A stretch of DNA of 64,000 bases from 66-474 sp963771735 (GTDB lineage: Bacteria; Pseudomonadota; Gammaproteobacteria; Xanthomonadales; Rhodanobacteraceae): positions 1,178,001 through 1,242,000 of the forward strand of contig CAVYUN010000002.1 of the NCBI GenBank assembly GCA_963771735.1, read 5' to 3'. Positions within the stretch are counted from its first letter, which is position 1, and every line of letters starts with the position of its first letter. The position numbers were made by a program, and so were the translations under genes. Below the pieces are notes generated by a model. That model saw only the letters and a list, made by a program, of their open reading frames with translations. It did no database searches and was not told where the DNA came from. Shown one piece after another: positions 59,884 through 64,000 of this stretch.

Positions 59884-62800
59884 ATGTTCGGCGAAATCTT
59901 TCGTTTCGAGTTGCGCCAGCAGCTCAGGAGTCCGCTGTTCTGGCTGATCGCGGCGGCGCTGGCAGCGTTGGCGTTCGCGGCGGCATGCTCGGACTCGGTC
60001 ACGATCGGCGGAGGCATCGGCAACGTGCACCGCAATGCGCCGATGGTCGTGATCCAGATGCTCGGCGTGTTCTCCGTGCTCGGCCTGATCCTGATTCCGA
60101 TTTTCGTGGCCGGCGCGGCGTTGCGCGACTTCACCGCCAACACGGCGGAGTTGATGTTTTCCACGCCGGTGCCGCGTGCGGCTTATCTTGGTGGTCGTTT
60201 TGTCGCGGGCTGGGTGATCAGTGTGCTGGTGCTGATCGCCGTGGCAGCCGGTCTCTGGCTCGGATCATTGATGCCCTGGCTCGATGCGGCAAGGTTGGGG
60301 CCGACGCCCTGGGCGGCCTACGGGTGGGCGCTGGCGGTCATTGTGGTTCCCAATCTTTTCTTCCTGGCCGCTTTGTTGTTCCTGCTGGCGACCCTGACCC
60401 GCTCGATGCTGGGCACCTACATCGGCGTGATCGGGTTTTTCGTGTTGTGGACGGTCGCTCAGCTTGCATTGGGTCACAGCAATATCGAACACCAGACGGC
60501 GGGCGCCCTGATCGATCCGTTCGGGATGGGTGCGCTGGACCTGGTGACCCGCTACTGGACCGCGAGCGACCAGAACGGCCGCATTCCGGAATTCGCCGGT
60601 GCGCTGTTCACCAACCGCGTTCTGTGGCTGGCGGTGGGTGCTGCGCTGTTGGCGGCCACGTTGGTGATGTTCAAACCCGATCGCGAGGGTCTGCGATTGT
60701 TTCGGCGCCGCCGGCGTGGTGCGTCCTTTGTCGAGGGCACTGCGATTACCTCGTCCGTCGTGCTGCCGGTCGTGAGCCTGCGCACGGGGTTCCCGGCCCG
60801 GTTGATCCAGCTCCGCAGACTTGCCTGGTTCGATACCGTGAGCGTGCTCAAGGGCACGGCCTTCCTGGTCATGCTGGTGTTCGGCCTTCTCAACCTGTCC
60901 GCGGCACTGGCGTTTACCGGCGAGATCTACGGCACCAGCGTCTACCCGGTTACGCACCTGATGGCGCAGGCGATGAGCGGCAGCTACAAGTGGCTGCTGT
61001 TGATCGTGCTCGGGTTCTACGCGGGCGAGCTGGTATGGCGCGAGCGTGGTGCGCGCGTTTCGGAGGTGGTTGACGCGTTTCCGACGCCCGACTGGATTCC
61101 GCTGCTTTCCAAGGTGGTCGCGCTGGCCGCGGTGATCGTGGCTTTCCTCGCGGCAGGCTCGCTATGGTGCATGGGCTACCAGGTGCTGCGCGGCTATCAC
61201 CACCTGCAACCCCTGCTGTACCTGCAGTTCATCGGACTCGACCTGATCGGCTTTCTGCTGTTCGGGATCCTCGCTGTGGTGCTGCAGGTGTGGGCGAACA
61301 ACAAGTTCGCCGGCTATGCGTTGATCGTCGGCTGGATCATCGTGCTCATCGTGCTGGCGCAATTCCATCTTGACGACAACCTCTATGTCTTCGCGCGCAT
61401 GCCAGGCACGCCGTACTCGGACATGAACGGGTTCGGCACGTTCTGGATCGGCAAGCTGTGGTTCGGCGCCTACTGGGCCTGCTTCGCGATCGCGCTGCTG
61501 GTGATCGCGGCGCTGTACTGGGTGCGCGGCACCACCAGTGGCTGGCGGGCGCGCGGACGGTTGGCGTTGCAGCGCTTCCGGGTGCCGGCCCTGATCGTGA
61601 TGGCGCTGGCGCTGGCAGGCTTCATCGCAATCGGTGTGTTCAACTTCCACAATACCCACGGGCTGTATTACTACCGGACGCATGACGACCAGCAGCGATC
61701 GGCGGCCAATTACGAAAAGGATTACCACAAATATGCGGGCATGGCCCAGCCGCGCATCACCGACGTCAAGGCGGATGTCGCGATCTATCCGAAACGCCGT
61801 GCCGCCGACATTACCGGCCACTACACGCTCGTCAACAAGCACGACAAGCCCATCGACACCTTGCTGGTGCAGATGCCGGTACTCGACACGCGCGAGTTCA
61901 AATGGTCACTGGATTTCCCCGCGCACTCCGTGAAACTGGCGGACAAGTCGCAGGGGTTTTATCTGTACAAGCTGGCGACGCCGCTTGCGCCGGGCGCTTC
62001 GATGCCCTTCGCGTTCAAGTACCACATGGCCTATCCCGGTTTCGCGAATGAACCGGCCGGCGAACAGTTGGTGCACAACGGCACGTTTTTCAACAACGGC
62101 ATCTTTCCGCATTTCTGCTACGACCAGGACCGCCAGCTCAGCGACAACAACGATCGCCGCAAGTACGGACTCGGACCGGCCGAGCGCCTGCCCAAGCGTG
62201 ACGACGCGGCGGCGCACGGCGATAACCTGATTTCCTGCGACGCGGACTGGGTACACTTCGAGGCCACGCTCTCCACCAGTGCTGACCAGATCGCGCTGGC
62301 GCCCGGTTATTTGCAAAAGACGTGGACGCAAGACGGGCGGCGTTATTTCCACTACGTGCAGGACACGCCGATCCTGGATTTCTTCTCGTTCCAGTCGGCG
62401 CGCTACAAGGTGGCGCGGGACAACTGGCATGGCGTGAACCTGGAGATCTATTACGACCCGCAACATCCCTACAACGTCGATCGCATCCTCGCCGCGATGA
62501 AGGATGCACTCGGCTATTACACCAGGAATTTCGGGCCGTTCCAGTTCCGCCAGTTGCGGATCCTGGAGTTTCCGGATTACGCGGCGTTCGCGCAGTCCTT
62601 CGCCAACACGATTCCGTTCACCGAGGATTTCGTGCTGCAGGATCTGCGCAAGCCGACGGACATCGATTACGTCACCTACGTGACCGCACACGAGACCGCG
62701 CATCAATGGTGGGCGCACCAGGCGATCGGCGCCCGGGTGCAGGGCGTGACGATGCTGGACGAGTCGCTGGCGCAGTACTCGGCGCTGATGGTGATGAAAC

Positions 62801-63481
62801 ACTTATACGGGCCCACCAAGATGCGCAAGTTCCTGAAGTACGAACTCGACCGCTATTTGTCCGGGCGGCGCCGGCGAGAAGATCGTCGAGGAAGAGCCGC
62901 TGGCGCTGGTCGAGGACCAGCCCTACATCCACTACCGCAAGGGTTCGGTGATCTTCTATGCGCTGCAGGATTACATCGGCGAGGACAAGGTCGATGCGGC
63001 ATTGCGGAAGTGGCTGGGCACGGTTCGGTTCCAGCAACCGCCTTACACCGATACCCGTGACCTGATCGCCGATCTGCGCGCCGAGGCCAGCCCGCAATAC
63101 CAGAGCCTGATTACCGACTTCTTCGACAAGATGACCCTGTTCGACGACCGCATGGTCAGCGCCAGCGCGAAGAAACTTGCCGATGGCAAGTACCAGGTGA
63201 CGATGCACGTGCACGCGGCCAAGTATTACGCCGACGGCAAGGGCAAGGAAACGCGTGCCAAGCTGGATATTCCGATCGAGATCGGCATATTCGCCAAGGC
63301 CGCGGACGGCGAGGAGCAGGACCAAAAGCCGCTGTATCTCGCGAAATACCCGGTCAAGGACGGCGATAGCACCATCACGCTGACGGTGGACGGCAAGCCT
63401 TACGAGGCCGGCATCGACCCGTTCAATGAGCTGGTCGATCGCGTCAGCGGCGACAATCGTGCGCCGGTGACAATCCAATAG
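59884..63481 (+). CDS. ABC-2 permease fused to an M1 (gluzincin) aminopeptidase domain, one frame slip
   Basis: About 1198 residues after correction. The N-terminal half holds around twelve membrane segments in two ABC-2-like sets (MFGEIFRFELRQQLRSPLFW; STPVPRAAYLGGRFVAGWV; then LIQLRRLAWFDTVSVLKGTA). The C-terminal part is an M1 peptidase domain with HETAHQWW (His936, Glu937, His940) and Glu960 in LDESLAQYSALMVM. Near 62864 (GGGCGGCGCCGGCG) an indel breaks the frame; the next frame gives GEKIVEEEPLALVEDQPYIH and YRKGSVIFYALQDYIGEDKV, then runs to 63481. This permease-peptidase family is known in several bacterial groups, but its substrate is not. Starts one base after the ATPase stop. Confidence 0.9.
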
Positions 63482-63512
63482 CCCGCCGGTCTGGGCGTGT
63501 GCGAATTTCGCG

Positions 63513-63541
63513 CAAAAAACGCGGCGCCGAAGCGCCGCGTT
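63513..63541 (-). terminator. Rho-independent terminator of the 63.6 kb gene
   Basis: Minus-strand stem AACGCGGCGC-TTCG-GCGCCGCGTT, 10 base pairs, followed by TTTTGCG. It lies about 30 bases after the stop of that gene and 32 bases after the permease-peptidase stop. Confidence 0.85.
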
Positions 63542-63569
63542 GCAATAGCGGTCCGTCGCAGACCCCGAG

Positions 63570-64000
63570 TCATTCGTGGTGACGCATGGTCTGTCCCGGT
63601 TTGGCGCGGCTGATCGTGAACTTGGCGCCGGCGATGCCGATGTCGAAGCCCTGGCCCGCGCCGGCCAGTGCCAGCGAGACCGTGCCCTTGGTCAAAACCT
63701 GCGCGGTGCCCGACTTGACCACGCCGGCGTCGGCGCTGGCTTGGGCATAATTGCCGAGCACATCGCTGATCTTGTAGACGTCGGTGAACTTGCCCTTGCC
63801 GTCGTTGATCCGCCACTTGCCGGCGGTCAAGCCGCCGCCGCGCACGCGGATATGCACGGGCATCGAGGCACCATTGGCGCAGGTCACGATGCCGTTGCCG
63901 TCGGCGTGCTTGTAGATTGCCGACCAGCCAGTCAGCGAGAAGGTCAGTTTGCAATCCAGATCCGGTTGCGCGGCCGAGGCCGTGCCCGCGGCGGCGAAAC
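63570..64000 (-). CDS. Hypothetical secreted protein (5' end outside the window)
   Basis: At least 143 residues, open to the window edge. The visible N-terminal end FAAAGTASA is the tail of a Sec signal peptide, followed by AQPDLDCKLTFSLTGWSAIY, then VTCANGASMPVHIRVRGGGL, an Asp/Lys/Gly-rich beta segment KWRINDGKGKFTDVYKISDV, and LAGAGQGFDIGIAGAKFTIS near the end. The regular glycine-rich beta pattern suggests a barrel or sandwich in the periplasm. I do not recognise a family. A terminator follows. Confidence 0.7.
   Translation of the reverse strand, partial: FAAAGTASAAQPDLDCKLTFSLTGWSAIYKHADGNGIVTCANGASMPVHIRVRGGGLTAGKWRINDGKGKFTDVYKISDVLGNYAQASADAGVVKSGTAQVLTKGTVSLALAGAGQGFDIGIAGAKFTISRAKPGQTMRHHE

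Overview
The window is about 65% G+C chromosomal DNA from a gammaproteobacterium, most likely order Xanthomonadales (Lysobacterales) near Rhodanobacteraceae. I base this on the 16S/23S character, the fimT-pilV-pilW-pilX-pilY1-pilE minor pilin order, a PPi-type phosphofructokinase, LID-less adenylate kinase, and the general gene set. No phage, insertion sequence, plasmid function or CRISPR array was seen. It is mostly housekeeping sequence.

Layout. 0-3.5 kb: dTDP-L-rhamnose genes (rfbB end, rfbA, rfbC, rfbD), interrupted by a small GIY-YIG gene and several intergenic-type repeats, one of which lies inside rfbD. 3.7-10.5 kb: minor pilin operon with a large PilY1 carrying a lectin-like N-terminus, ending in a pilE whose frame slips repeatedly. 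10.5-20 kb: ada, a Rieske protein, purL, dsbC, metF and class I fructose-bisphosphate aldolase. 20-28 kb: a small membrane/TonB-like pair, pyk, ppa, a DUF2207 protein with LemA, and the proton-pumping pyrophosphatase hppA. 28-33 kb: less conserved secreted and membrane proteins, including two zinc-ribbon membrane proteins in tandem. 33-42 kb: pfp, adk, mpl, a LON-domain protein, a Cys/Met-metabolism PLP enzyme, a glyoxalase, hemL, thiE, rubredoxin and a DUF192 protein. 42.5-48.1 kb: a complete rRNA operon (promoter, 16S, tRNA-Ala, tRNA-Ile, 23S, 5S, terminator). 48-64 kb: hemH, tatABC, dinB, a GH78-type rhamnosidase, pyruvate dehydrogenase E3 and E2 genes with an mscS between them, and an ABC ATPase with a permease-M1 peptidase fusion.

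How the genes fit together. Soluble pyrophosphatase, a K+-independent-type H+-pyrophosphatase and a PPi-type phosphofructokinase lie within 12 kb, beside aldolase, pyruvate kinase and adenylate kinase. This suggests a glycolysis coupled to PPi. The pilin cluster should encode the priming tip of a type IV pilus.

A caution on quality. At least seven genes (pilE, ada, purL, a secreted protein at 28.3 kb, a zinc-ribbon protein at 30.6 kb, the LON-domain gene, and the M1 fusion) show single-base frame slips, while the protein family signature continues intact in another frame. This looks more like base-insertion or deletion errors in the assembly than decay. A dispersed structured repeat occurs three times (16.1, 18.7 and 37.7 kb), each time within a few bases of a stop codon.
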